Of a stretch of DNA of 64,000 nt, positions 45,389 through 56,160 are shown piece by piece. The stretch is from Pinus tabuliformis (Eukaryota; Streptophyta; Pinopsida; Pinales; Pinaceae), in NCBI GenBank assembly GCA_031772625.1, contig CM062804.1:276055174-276119173 (forward strand). The letters run 5' to 3'. The stretch's first letter is position 1. Every line of letters starts with the position of its first letter. The translations under genes and the position numbers were made by a program. The notes beneath the pieces were generated by a model that made no database searches, was not told the DNA's origin, and saw only the letters and a list, made by a program, of their open reading frames with translations.

Positions 45389-47649
45389 TGATGAGCCTAG
45401 ATATTCCAACAAGAATGCTGCAACTTCGAAGGCTACCGACTTTAATTATCAACTTGGGGTTCGTACAAACTTAAGAGATGACGACACTATATGTGCAGCA
45501 TACACTGTGTCCTTCCTTTGCCGTCATTATGTAATGGAGTGCATGTACCGAAGTCAAATCCTAAACTAATTGTAGAAAATGAAATGTTTGAAATGGAACC
45601 TTAACTTATTTCAAGAACGAAAGTACAAGGAAAGAGACAGAAAATCAATATTAAATCATAGCATTTCCTAATTAACTGCCAAGAAACTATGCTTTGCAAT
45701 AATGCTACATTATCATGAACCAAATGCTACTATCTAAGCATGGAAGTAAGAAGCATCAAACATCACTAATGTGCAAGTAAAGGGACTAAAATAAATCTGT
45801 TTTTGTCTTTTTTCCTTTTCATGCAAAATCAAGTATGCAAACTAATTTCGTTTGGTGATGTGGCAGGTGAATTAAGGATGTTGGAGGTTGGTTGGAAGGG
45901 TTAGGAGATAGTTGGATGGTGTGGGAGACCCTTGGGAGGCTTTTTGTGACTTCTTAGAGGTTTTCCATCAATTCAGCCTCAAAACAGGCCATTTCAGGAA
46001 AACCTATAGGATGTACTAGAAACCCACAGGATGATCCTGTAGGAATTACAGTGAACCTACAAGATACATACGAGAGAGAAATGTGAGGTGTTGGAGGTTA
46101 TGGAAGGCCTCAGGAAGGTGGTATATGGGTGGAATAGAGTGATAAAATTCCTAGGATCACTTAGAACTCAAAACCAAAGTTGGGAGATGGATGGATTTGC
46201 TCAAAAAGCTTGGAGAAGTTTCCTTGTGAAATGATGAAATTGGTGAGGGTTTAATGACCAAGAAAATCAAATCCAAATTGGATGGGAATTTTTTTTTTAT
46301 TAACTAGGATGTCTTAGGTCCCTATTCCAAGTGGAATAACTCAAAAAGACCTTTGTTAACCCATGCAAAAAATATAAAAAACATTACTAGTCGAAAATGT
46401 GGAAATTCGAAAACTAGTGAGCTAGTAAATCTAAACAAATGCCTAACAAAATCAAGTGCAAATGCAATGGGGTAATTTTTATTATGAACTAGAATATTTT
46501 AGTGATCTAATTCAAGTGGAATCAATTCAATTGAAGCTCGTTATAATTCTCTAAAAAATAACATAAATTTATTGTTCTTTGCTAAAAAGGAGGTCCAACA
46601 ATCTAGATTTGGGAATAAGAAGACTAGTCCAAGAAACTCAATGATTCCTATGAACTTCCAAAGATTTTACAAGGATGAAATAATGATTGTGATCCTGAAA
46701 AAGAACTTACATCAACCATTTAACTCAATCCTAGAACAAGAAATCATTAATTCTAAATGTCGAAATATAAAGAAATAAAAACAAGAGATGCATGTGAATA
46801 AACAATGAAAAGAGGGAAATAAAATGATTTAAAAGAGCTCTGAGATTCCTGGGATGGCCAAGCCCAAGGAAAATCAGAGACCTATGGATGAGAACAAGAT
46901 TTAGAAGCTGAAAATGACACCAATCTTCATTATTTTCATCATAGAGTTACATCCCTGCAAGAAAATACAATGGAGCTGAAAAAATACAAGCTCTCTCCCC
47001 AATAACACTAATGAAAATCTCCCCCTAGAGGAAAATTAGACTTCTTACTTATACAAAACGATTAGGAATCATTCCCCATGAATGAATGAAGCTTTTTCCA
47101 CCAAAATCCCTTGATTAGTGGATCTAGTCCCCAGTAATAGGAATTTGCATAAATGGTAGGGAACACATTCCTAGATTTTCTCAATCAGTCCCTAGAGGCA
47201 AATTTGACTTGGTACTTATAAAAAATGATTAAGAATCATTCCCCATGAATGGAGGAAGATTTTCCCACCGAAATACCTTGATTAGTGGAATACATTCATA
47301 GATTTTCTCAATCATTGGAGTTCCACAATTTGTGCCATAATTCCATAATATATTGTTGACTTTATTATTTATTATTGATCCTCCAGTAGTAGAAGACAAG
47401 TCCCTAAATTATCTCCTCCTCCAACTCTTCATAATCTACCCAATATTCTCATAATATTCCACAAAAAATAATATTAGGCACAAATATTCAATTATTCATA
47501 AACATTCCTAATGAATATATTAAAGTTAAAAATAAATTATCTAATGCAAAAAGAGAGGTTTAATGTGTTGAAGGATGGTCATAGGCCTTAATTTATGTTT
47601 TAAATTAGAGGCATGTGCCTTAATTTGTGTATAATTTAGAGGCCCATCA
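45389..47649 (-). mobile_element. Element N 5' LTR (2,261 bp)
   Basis: Homologous over its full length to 13712-15943. The right neighbour AAAGG (47650-47654) is the second TSD copy and the first bases of the T RNase H region. Confidence 0.92.
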
Positions 47650-48130
47650 AAAGGCTTCAGATTTTTGCGGGAAAACAATTGTCAAGAGGCCCTTGAAGTA
47701 TTGAAAGAAAAGTTTACCATTGCACCCATCCTTAGGGGCCCCAACTAGGAATTGCCTTTCTGTATGCATACTGATGCATTAGATAAAGTTGTGGGGGAAA
47801 CCTTGTGAAAACTATGAGAGAAATTTCCTTATGTTATCTATTTCATTAGTAATAGTTTGTCTAAAATTGAGTTAAATTACATTGTCATTGAAAAGGAACT
47901 CTTAGTTGTAGTACATTCTTTAAACAAATTTAGGCACTATATTATTGGGTATGAAAAATTTATTCACGTTGATCATGCATCCATTAAATATTTTATAAAT
48001 AAGCTTGATGTCAATGTTAGGGTAATTAGATGGTTTTTATTCTACAACATTTTGATTTGAATATTATTGAAAAACCAGGGAAAGTGTGGTTGTATATTTC
48101 TTCTGTAGACTACCCTTGCCTACAAGAAAT
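47650..48130 (+). pseudogene. Element T RNase H domain
   Basis: Continues the pol gene broken at 13711. Several frames show the gypsy RNase H: the helix EALEVLKEKFTIAPILRGPN near 47690-47745 and FCMHTDALDK (catalytic D) near 47757, followed in the open stretch 47857-48060 by NYIVIEKELLVVVHSLNKFR and HYIIGYEKFIHVDHASIKY, the typical E-K-E-L and V-x-T/V-D-H blocks. Frameshifts lie around 47800 and 48000. It would degrade the RNA strand during cDNA synthesis. Inactive. Confidence 0.8.
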
Positions 48131-49410
48131 GAGGAGATGGTAGATGATCAACTTCCAGATGAACACCTCTTTTCCATCTTGGTGCTTTCTCCTTGGTTTG
48201 CTGACATAGCCAAGTAATTGGTTGCTTGAAGATTTCCTCCTAATCCATCATCCAGAGAGAAAATCAAAATTGTAAGGAAAATCTCTCCTTTCACTTGGAT
48301 TCTGGGCAATTGTTTCATATTGGGACCATATCAAATATTCAAGATATGTGTAAGAGAAGAAGAGGTATTTGACATCCTCTCAACATGTAGTCATGGACCT
48401 TTTGAGGGTCATTTTTCTACTAATAAGACAACCTTTAAAGTTTTATAGGCTGGTTACTATTGGCCCACTTTATATCAAGATGCAAGGAGATACACCATTG
48501 GATGTGATCAGTGCCAAAGGATGGGAAAACCCATACCCGGGGATGAAATAGCCCAACAAACTCAATTGGCCTTAGATCCATTCGACAAGTGGGGCTTGGA
48601 TTTCATTTGGCCAATTGATACACCATTAGGATAGAAGAGGTACAACATTGTGTTGAGTGATTACTTGATAAAGTGGGTTGAGGAAAAGGAAGTCAAAGTA
48701 GCAACTGAGCAGAATGTGGCTGATTTTTTAAGAGAAAACATCTTCTACAAGTTTGGTTTTCAAGGGAGGTAGTCACCGATCAAGGAGCACAATTCACATC
48801 AAATATAATGGAAGATATCATGAGGAAACACCATAGAAAGCACAAGACATCCACTTCCTATTACCCTCAAGCAAATGAGAAAGTAGAGGTCAAAAATAGA
48901 GCACTAGAGAACATCCTCACCAAGGTTGTTAGTAGCATCAGGAAAGATTGGGAAGAAAGACTAGTAAAGACCACTTGAGCCTACAAAACCACTTGGAAAA
49001 TCACCACTGGGTTCACTCCATATGACTTGGTTTATGGGAAGAAGGCCTTACTTTCTATTGAGTTTGAATATAACACTTTGAGGATGAAAGCTTAGTTTGA
49101 CTTAGAGTTCACTACAAAAAGCAAGAAAGGTTGCTCCAACTTAATGGCTTATATGAGTTTAGGATGCAAGATCTCCTAAACACTAAAATCATACAAATGT
49201 AAAGAAAGGTCTAGCATGACAAGCATATCGGGGAAAATAATTTTCAAGAAGGATATTGGGCCCTGTTATATGATTCTAGGTTCAAGTATTTCAAAGGGAA
49301 GATAATGACAAGATGGTTGAATCCATACCTAGTAGAAAAGTGTCATGAAAATGGATCTGTCTAGATCAGAAACATTGATGAGGAAGGTATTACCTTGTAA
49401 ATGGTTATAG
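48131..49410 (+). pseudogene. Element T integrase
   Basis: The zinc-binding H2C2 domain is visible as HGPFEGHFSTNKTTFKVL, a stop, then AGYYWPTLYQDARRYTIGC and DQC (about 48399-48515). The catalytic core follows with DKWGLDFIWPID (D) and VLSDYLIKWVEEKEVKVA, ending the well-preserved part near FLRENIFYKFGF (48760). Beyond this, stops are frequent but the core pattern can be followed (TDQGAQF-like sequence near 48777, a YPQANE-like block near 48860). The C-terminal segment with RWL-P-LVEKCHENGS-like sequence is near 49320. No chromodomain was seen. Order and style agree with an Athila/Tat-type element. Inactive. Confidence 0.8.
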
Positions 49411-49938
49411 GTTGAAGCTATATAAAGTACCTTTGTCCAAGGTTTTAGTAGTTCAGTCAACGAAAAATTAAACGTGATTGGGAGTTTCATAGCTTCCAAT
49501 CCATAACATTCCTAGAAAATTGGAAAAAATAAAAATAATAATCAAAAGGCTTGGAATTTGATGCCGAGACCAAGGTTGAAAACATTTCTGAGGTAGCCCA
49601 GGAGTAAATAAAAAGTGAGAAGAAAAAAACAAAGATCCCTAGGTGAAAACCTCCTCTATGGCACCTAGAGTAGGCATCTAGATTGAAAACCTTCACAGAG
49701 GTAGCCTTCTTGTCTAAAAAAAAAACAAAAAGGAGAAAAGATGAACACAAGGACGAAGCATACACATGCCTGCTAACCTTTCTCTTGTTTTGTAGGACTG
49801 CACACAGTTAGATGATTTCATGGCTACAGGGAAAAAAAATACAAGCTCTCATCCATCCTTCCATCCATACACCTCACCTCCATACTCTCCACTCATATAA
49901 CCATTTCTCTACTCCATCCAATCAACAAGAAATTCTAA
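49411..49938 (+). other. Element T post-pol region up to the Penelope-like element
   Basis: Non-coding. It has the GAAAACCT repeats (near 49578, 49645 and 49685), GGCACCTAGAGTAGG and an A-run, like the post-gene region of N at 17560-17960. No T 3' LTR follows; sequence from about 49840 on appears to belong to the Penelope-like element or its flank, so T was cut there. The exact border was not found. Confidence 0.5.
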
Positions 49939-50615
49939 GCAACTGTAGACACAGATGTTGGAAGCGCTGAAACAAATGTAGACACGGATGCTGGAAGTGT
50001 TGAAGCGCAGGCCATCCATAACTTGAAAAACCCCGAAACAATCAAAAACAGGGATGTGGTAGACAAAACCGCAAACAGTAAAATGGAAGCACCAATCGAT
50101 GAAACAAAAAACAGTGAAAGTGTACAACAGGAGTCGGGCAACGAAAACAGCATTGTATCTACGTTAAACAAAACCAGAGATTGTATAATGTCCGAAGAAT
50201 GTGATAGGGTGATGGAAGAATGCATCGAACTGAAGAGAATTGATAGCGTAAGCAAACAACAAAAGTCAGGCAGCCTTCATCAAGATCCAGGCTTCCGGTC
50301 TTTAGGATTCAAGAATGCTAGTGACATCAACAATGCCGACCCAAAAGCCAGCACCTATGATCTGAATTTGATGAAAGAAGTCAATTAGATAAAAACCACA
50401 ATTCTTCAAAGGAGAAAAAACCCAGAAGAAAAGTGGTTAATTTATCTTCTCAAGAATTAGGTCCAGAAGTCATTAGTGTTCTCAACAAAGGATTAGGGTT
50501 TGCAGTGACCCCTAAAAACATACCTGTTGAGAATATCATCTGTAGTATAGAGGATGGGATCAATAACCTATCTCTGGAGGACAAGGAAACATTAAGGCAA
50601 TAATTTTCCCTCATT
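49939..50615 (+). pseudogene. Penelope-like element: N-terminal coding region, one frameshift and one stop
   Basis: From 49939 to 50388 one frame is open and strongly coding in style (polar, rich in N, E, D, K). It starts with an 11-residue tandem repeat (TVDTDVGSAET, NVDTDAGSVEA) whose codon-preserving differences support translation. The first ATG is at 50023. At about 50385 the coding sense passes to another frame, which reads on through the block typical of the region before Penelope RT (VLNKGLGFAVTPKNIPVENI, then ICSIEDGINNLSLEDKETLR) until a TAA at 50601, and continues beyond it without break as the main reading frame. So a frameshift and a single stop separate this part from the RT. 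Confidence 0.75.
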
Positions 50616-52322
50616 ATGAGAAAATCAAAAACTCCCAAAAGTAATTTAAGAAAAGAAGAACTTCTTGCTCTTAAGGCCCTTCGAAATAATGATAAAATTG
50701 TGGTTCTTAAGGCTGATAAGGGTGGGGCAGTAGTAATCTTAGACAAAGAAGACTATGTCTGTAAAATGAATGAACACCTAGCCTATGGTAGTTATAAAAA
50801 GCTTAGCAAAAATCCCATTCCCAAAATCATGAGAGAGGTAAAAAAGACAATTTCAGAATCCAACCTTGAGGAGAAATTAAAGAAGAAATTAACACCCTCT
50901 TGTGAAACCATCCCAAGAATTTATGGTTTACCTAAAATCCATAAAGAAGGAGTTCCTCTTAGGCCAATAGTAAATACCATTGGCTCCCCAACCTATGAAC
51001 TGGCTAAATATGTTTCCAAGATCCTTAGGCCTCTTGTTGGGAACACTGATTCCTTCATTAAAGACTCCCATGACTTTGTGAAGCTCATTAGAAATGAGAG
51101 GATGAACCAGGATGACATCTTGGTGAGCTTTGACATAGTATCCCTATTCACCAAGATTCCTCTTGATGAAGCCATTCAGGTTATAAAGGATGTTACTGAT
51201 CCCCAAACCACAAGACTTGCTGAGATTTGTTTACGATCAACTGTTTTCACCTTCCAAGGTGAATACTATGAGCAAACATCTGGAGTGGCAATGGGATCAC
51301 CCCTCTCACCAATTGTGGCCAACCTATACATGGAATACTTCAAAAAGAAGGCCCTTGAATCTTACCCTTTGAAACCAGCTTGGTGGAAGCGATTCGTAGA
51401 TGACACGAACATAAAATGGACTCATGGAAAGACAGAGCTTGACAAGTTTTTCATTCACCTTAACTCTATCTCCCCTGAAATAAAATTCACCATGGAGATG
51501 GAAGAAAACATGAGTATCCCATTTTTAGACGTTCTTATCATTAGGAAGGAGGATGGCTCCTTAGGGCATAAGGTTTTTAGGAAGTCAACCCACACAGAGA
51601 GCTACCTCCACGCAGATTCCCACCATCACCCAACCCAAAAGTTTGGTGTTCTAAACACCCTGGCTATCAGAGCTCTTAGAATCTCTGATTCTGAACATTT
51701 AGACGAAGAAAAGAAGCACTTAGTATCAGTATTTAAAAGTATAGGCTACAAAGAAAAAGAAATTAGAATGGCTATAGAAAGGGCTGAAAGAAGGGTGGTA
51801 TCTCAGGAGCCAAAAGCTCAAGACCAACCTCAATGTGGGAAGGTATTTCTACCTTATATTCAAGGGGTGACAGACAAGATTGCAAGAATCCTGAGAAGGA
51901 AAGACATAATCACTCAGTTCTCAGCTCTTGGAACAATTAGACAAAGTATGAGGTTTGTCAAAGATAATATTGATAGACATCAACTTAAAGGAGTTTATAA
52001 AATAGATTTTTCATGCGGGAAAATTTACATCGGTGAAACAGGTTGTTCCTTGCAAACAAGACTAAAAGAACATGTAGCGGATATTAGGAATGATAGGTCT
52101 CGTACTTCGGCCTTGGCAGAGCACTCCTCTAAAACTAAGCACCATTTTTGTGTGGAAAACGCCTCAATTGTCACAAGAGATGAACACCATCATAGGCGAA
52201 AGATTAGAGAGGCTCTTGAGATTATGAAACATCCACATAATCTCAATAGGGACAATGGCATCGAGATCAACAGTAGCTGGTTTCCCTTAATCAGAGAAAT
52301 TAAGACCTCCAATACATCCTAG
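50616..52322 (+). CDS. Penelope-like element reverse transcriptase with GIY-YIG endonuclease
   Basis: 568 codons open. RT blocks in order: VVLKADKGGAVVIL (about residue 29), YGLPKIHKEG and LRPIVNTIGSPTYELAKYVS (about 103-135), motif A SFDIVSLFTKIP (catalytic D173), motif B SGVAMGSPLSPIVANLYMEY (about 222-241), motif C FVDD (260-263), and FLDVLIIRKEDG (thumb side). The C-terminal part is a GIY-YIG nuclease: GVYKI at 459, KIYIGETGCSLQTRLKEH, then ALAEHS, KIREALEIMKHP and NRDNG. This is the EN(+) layout of animal Penelope elements, which are copied by target-primed reverse transcription in the nucleus. The LPKIHK and GSPLSP blocks separate it from LTR and LINE RTs. The ATG used is internal to the original protein, since homology begins before the TAA at 50601. 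All catalytic residues I can check are present. Confidence 0.93.
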   Translation: MRKSKTPKSNLRKEELLALKALRNNDKIVVLKADKGGAVVILDKEDYVCKMNEHLAYGSYKKLSKNPIPKIMREVKKTISESNLEEKLKKKLTPSCETIPRIYGLPKIHKEGVPLRPIVNTIGSPTYELAKYVSKILRPLVGNTDSFIKDSHDFVKLIRNERMNQDDILVSFDIVSLFTKIPLDEAIQVIKDVTDPQTTRLAEICLRSTVFTFQGEYYEQTSGVAMGSPLSPIVANLYMEYFKKKALESYPLKPAWWKRFVDDTNIKWTHGKTELDKFFIHLNSISPEIKFTMEMEENMSIPFLDVLIIRKEDGSLGHKVFRKSTHTESYLHADSHHHPTQKFGVLNTLAIRALRISDSEHLDEEKKHLVSVFKSIGYKEKEIRMAIERAERRVVSQEPKAQDQPQCGKVFLPYIQGVTDKIARILRRKDIITQFSALGTIRQSMRFVKDNIDRHQLKGVYKIDFSCGKIYIGETGCSLQTRLKEHVADIRNDRSRTSALAEHSSKTKHHFCVENASIVTRDEHHHRRKIREALEIMKHPHNLNRDNGIEINSSWFPLIREIKTSNTS

Positions 52323-52930
52323 GTTTAGCTCTCCATAGGTAACTATCTCCCTTCCCTTTCCTCTTAGGTAAAATTAGCAAAATCTAGTTTTATTACTTTC
52401 ATTTCTACTGTTACTCCTAATAATCAATCTCAAGGCATTAATAATTAATATTAAATATAATAATTATTAATCTATTAAATTATTAATAATAATTAAGTAG
52501 TGGACATTTATAATAGTTACTACTAATAATATTAATTATTAATTATGACCATTAAATATCAGTGTTATTATTAGTCCATATCAAGAATTAACTTTTATTA
52601 TTTATAAATAACTATTAATAAAAATTAAGTAAATTTTTTATATTATTTATAATATTTATTACTAAGTATTAATTGTTATCATTATAAATTATTACTTATC
52701 AATATTATTAAAAAAAAATATTATAAATTATTACTTATCGATATTATTAAAAAAAATTATTATAAATTATCACTTATTATTATTTTAAATTATTATATAT
52801 TTTAAATTATTAATTATTATGAGACTATGTATTATTATTGTTAATTTATCATCAAAAAATTAAAAAATATATGAATTAGAAATAAATCAAAAATCTTAAC
52901 TAATAAAAACTTAAATAGTTGGATAATATT
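52323..52930. repeat. AT-rich low-complexity stretch after the Penelope-like element
   Basis: From about 52435 the sequence is almost only A and T, made of TTAATTATTAAT-like words, with a direct repeat of AAAAAATATTATAAATTATTACTTATC-type units near 52705-52760. The first 110 bp may be the 3' untranslated end of the Penelope-like element; its border was not found and no terminal repeat was seen. Confidence 0.7.
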
Positions 52931-52951
52931 AATTATTAAGTAGCCGACCTT

Positions 52952-53325
52952 GATTTTTCGCTACCTGAGGTGAAAACTGGGCCATATCATTTGTATAGTC
53001 CACGATCTTGCCATCAGCTGAACATAGACAGACATGGCTACAGGATAAGTAGGCAACTAAAAATGGAAACGCTTAAGACTGTTAAAAAAAAAAGTAACTA
53101 TAGTTTACCCTTAGTTGGAGGATAAGAGGTTTGGCCCTCCAAGCTTTTCACAGTAGCTTCTTCATTTAGTCCACATGGGGTAGCTCAAGCGGCAAGGGCC
53201 GTGGAAATGAAGTCTCACCAAACCGGAAGTCTTGGGTTCAAATCTTGGGCTACCCTTCCCCCGTAGAGGGGTACATAATGGACATGTAAATCGGAGAGTC
53301 CCACCCCAGCTTACAAAAAAAAAAA
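52952..53325 (+). mobile_element. 374-bp chimeric retroposon with 21-bp target-site duplication
   Basis: A 21-bp direct repeat (52931-52951 and 53326-53346, starting AATTATTAAGTAGCC) brackets a unit that ends in a poly-A tail, the signature of LINE-driven retroposition. The unit has two parts: about 220 bp of unrecognised sequence, with an internal A-run at 53081-53092, followed by a tRNA-derived SINE (53177-53325). The perfect, long TSD shows that both parts were inserted as one molecule. Confidence 0.85.
53177..53325 (+). mobile_element. tRNA-derived SINE at the 3' end of the retroposon
   Basis: GGGGTAGCTCAAGCGG contains an A-box-like TAGCTCAAGCGG (53181-53192), and GGTTCAAATC (53235-53244) is a B box, 43 bp apart from end to start. 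The head can be folded only poorly into a tRNA, and a unique 3' part and a poly-A tail follow. It resembles plant SINEs of the Au type in outline; I cannot confirm the family. Confidence 0.8.
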
Positions 53326-53408
53326 AATTATTAAGTAGCCGACCTTCATTTCTTCTTAAATCATAATAACTCACCTCATAACTATTTAAATCTCACAATT
53401 TAGCTTTT

Positions 53409-55353
53409 GTTGAGATTTGAAACATTGACAGAATATGGGTATTATTGTGGGTTCTCTGGTTACTAACTCAGAAAATAAAATCCACAGATGTCTAAATCAA
53501 GAAATTCTAACTTCACCTCCTCACAATGATGCTACAGGAAGGACTTGTATTTATACAGGAGGTCCTATAATGCTACAGGAGGAGCCAGTGAAGCTATAGG
53601 AGGGGAATCCAATGAGGAGAAAATAACAAAAGATCATGATTCCTCTAGGAAATGATAAAGGGGGTCCTCCAATGATTTACTTATGATCCATCCATCACCC
53701 ATGCACTCCATTTCGCCAAAACTTGCTCAAATTTTCTGTTGTACCTCTGAGATAATAATGGTCAACTATGCGAGAGCATCTAAGATAAATGTTTTGGGGG
53801 TTTTTGTTTTGATTTGGGAGACCAATGAATAAAACAAATATAGAACTGATATACCTAAACCTTTGAATAATATCAATATCTCAATGAAGGGATGCTATAA
53901 AATTTCACACAATGATAAAACTTGAATAGTGGTGAGCAGAAAACAAAAAATAATATGATTATCACAATTCTCAAATAGAAAATTACATAATCATAAGTAT
54001 GAAAACCTCTGACCAATGTTCAGAAGGTTCAAGAGAACATGCTTATGCTTACAACAAGATGCTGATGATTTATTGATTCAGAGGGGATTAATTAAACAAA
54101 CATTCCACTAATCCATTCTCTTTAATGATTATCACTTCAGAGAGCTTATAGGAATATATTGAAACACAATTATTCCTACCTAGTTATCTCTGTAAAGTCA
54201 TAAGAATATGAAGAAAAACATAATGAGTAATACTAGAAAAACTTACATGAAACACAAACTGTGCAAAACAGAATTCAGAATCCTTTGCTTTGTATTGAGG
54301 TTCCAGAAAAGTCAAGTACATAAAATGTCTAGAAATGCTTCATCAAGGGTTCAACCAGGTTCAAAGCTGAATAAAGAGTAATGAACAATGAACAATGAAC
54401 CCCCTGATAACTCGAGAAGAGAGTTATTTATACAAAAATAAGGAAACATCATAAACTATTTAAGGATTTATTCTAGGAAAAGGAAGAATCTTCATGCAAG
54501 AATATAGAGACAGTTATTGAACCGCTTCTTGATGTCCCTGTTATTTAGGTTCTTCTGGCTTTGGTTTTTGATATTTTGCCTTTTAAGCTTCTTGTCTATT
54601 TGATCTTTATGCTGGGCTTGATATTCACTTATGATCTTTCATTTGATACACTTTGACCTCTGTGAATATCCTTTACTGTGTCCTTTTATCTTTACTATAA
54701 ATTTCAAGTTTTTACTGTATATTTCAATATCATTTAACTTTTATGTCTCAGCATCAGGTAATTTGCATTTTGATCGTCTCATTTGTCCTTAACTGTATGC
54801 AGGATTTTGAATTCACTTTCTTGTAAACCTCGAACAACAGGTTTCGTATGATCACTTACAAAACACAACAAATGTTAATAAAAACACATGTTGGTAGGGA
54901 GGGCGGAAATGGATTCATTTTGAGTTGAAATATCTATGGAAGGAGTCTGGAGAATTATCAAAAGGTAAATAATGGTTATATGGGTTGCAGAGGCTTAGGG
55001 TGGTGTAGGAGGGTTTATACAGGTTTCTATGTGTAAATGGGTGAAAAGAACGAAGGTGAGGTTTTAACGTTTAAACAAGTAAACGTTAAACTTTTCAAAA
55101 TTATAGCGCAAAGCAGTGTGAATAAGGAATATTGCATTCGGGAGTACAGTGGAGTGGTAAGCGGAGCCATCACACCAATTTTGTGGTGAAGGTGGTTTTT
55201 AGATTGGGTCACCCGATCTACTTCGTTGGCTGACACGTAGCACTGGGGGGTCGATGCAAAACCACCTTATCGGGCGGGTAAGGTTTGGTCACCAGGCCAA
55301 ACCGATATGGATGTGGTGCGTTGGATGAGAGTGCCTTTGATTTAACAATGGTC
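53409..55353 (-). mobile_element. Probable Q-element LTR, downstream part (borders tentative)
   Basis: This is the continuation, on the minus strand, of the LTR that begins at 60513, once the solo LTR at 55359-59198 is removed. Near 55230-55290 it has GC-rich CCCGCCCGATAAGG sequence like the U3 of P's 3' LTR, and a TATA-like TATAAA at 55014-55019. The frame-free 53400-55000 stretch would be R and U5. A TCTCAACA that could end the LTR lies at 53409, which would make the LTR about 3.3 kb. The end is a guess: no second Q LTR is present. Confidence 0.4.
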
Positions 55354-56160
55354 GAGTGTGTTAGCCTCCTATACCAATAGGTTTCATATATCATGATTGG
55401 CAGGGGAAATTCCAAATATGTTCTGCTTTGATGAAGCAAAGATTCCAAATTTGTGTGTAAAACACATCTGTAAACAATTTTGTTCATGTCCTACTTGTTG
55501 ATGGGTGATCCAACAGTGTAATCTGGGTCATGCCATGTTTAAATTGATGTTGTAGAATAGAGAACGAGAATCTGTCCAAACAGTTTAATCTTGGCAGATT
55601 AATAGTTAGGTAGAGAATAAAGGTGCCCAACTGCTTAATTTGGGCCCTTGGAAGTAATAAGGGTAGTCTTAGATAGAAAGACCTTTGAAAAAGAAAAAGA
55701 AAAGAGAAATTGAGGGTTTGCAAGTCCAAATGCACCCTCCTTGAAGTAATAAAAAATGCTAGGTACTAAGATGGGTAGGTAGACAGGGGTTGCAGAAGCT
55801 TGACTTCCTTCGTGTTGCTGGCCTTGACAAAGAAAGCATATATTGCCAAGAATAGAGATATCTACTCAACATCTTGATAACAAAGCATGGAAGCATGTCT
55901 AACTTCCCCATCATTCCCCACCAAACTTCTTTCTAACATCCCCTCAGTGGACTAGTGGGATCTCCTCATCCAGTCCTAACATCACTCTAAGATTGCAGCA
56001 ACATCAAGCCAAGGTGTTGGTCTCCATCACACAAGAAAGCCACATTTCCTGTGTAAAATCATTCCCCACTCTCATATGCTTCCAAACCTAAGTTTACTTC
56101 TTAACCTTAGCCTTCAGTTCTTCTTTCACCCTTTAAATCCATATTCACCCTTTTAATACT

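Larger units (their letters stand above)
13712..47649 (-). mobile_element. Element N: gag-only gypsy LTR retrotransposon, host of four later insertions
   Basis: N has two direct LTRs of about 2.2 kb (13712-15943 and 45389-47649) starting TGATGAG and ending GGCCCATCA as read on the plus strand. It is flanked by a perfect AAAGG duplication (13707-13711 and 47650-47654). Its orientation is minus: the primer site (45366-45383) and gag start (45130) lie beside the right LTR. Gag is split by Copia element C and by M. No RT, RNase H or integrase is seen in what is left, so N is a non-autonomous element that would need enzymes in trans, perhaps from a relative of T, whose Gag it resembles. After removing C and M, N would be about 8.4 kb. 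Confidence 0.9.

Noticed and set aside
50450..50746. Minus-strand 98-codon frame over the Penelope-like element
   Set aside because: Antisense shadow of the conserved Penelope coding frame.
53177..53250. Functional tRNA gene
   Set aside because: A and B boxes are present, but the acceptor stem and anticodon arm do not form properly, and the unit has a 3' body, poly-A tail and TSD: a SINE.
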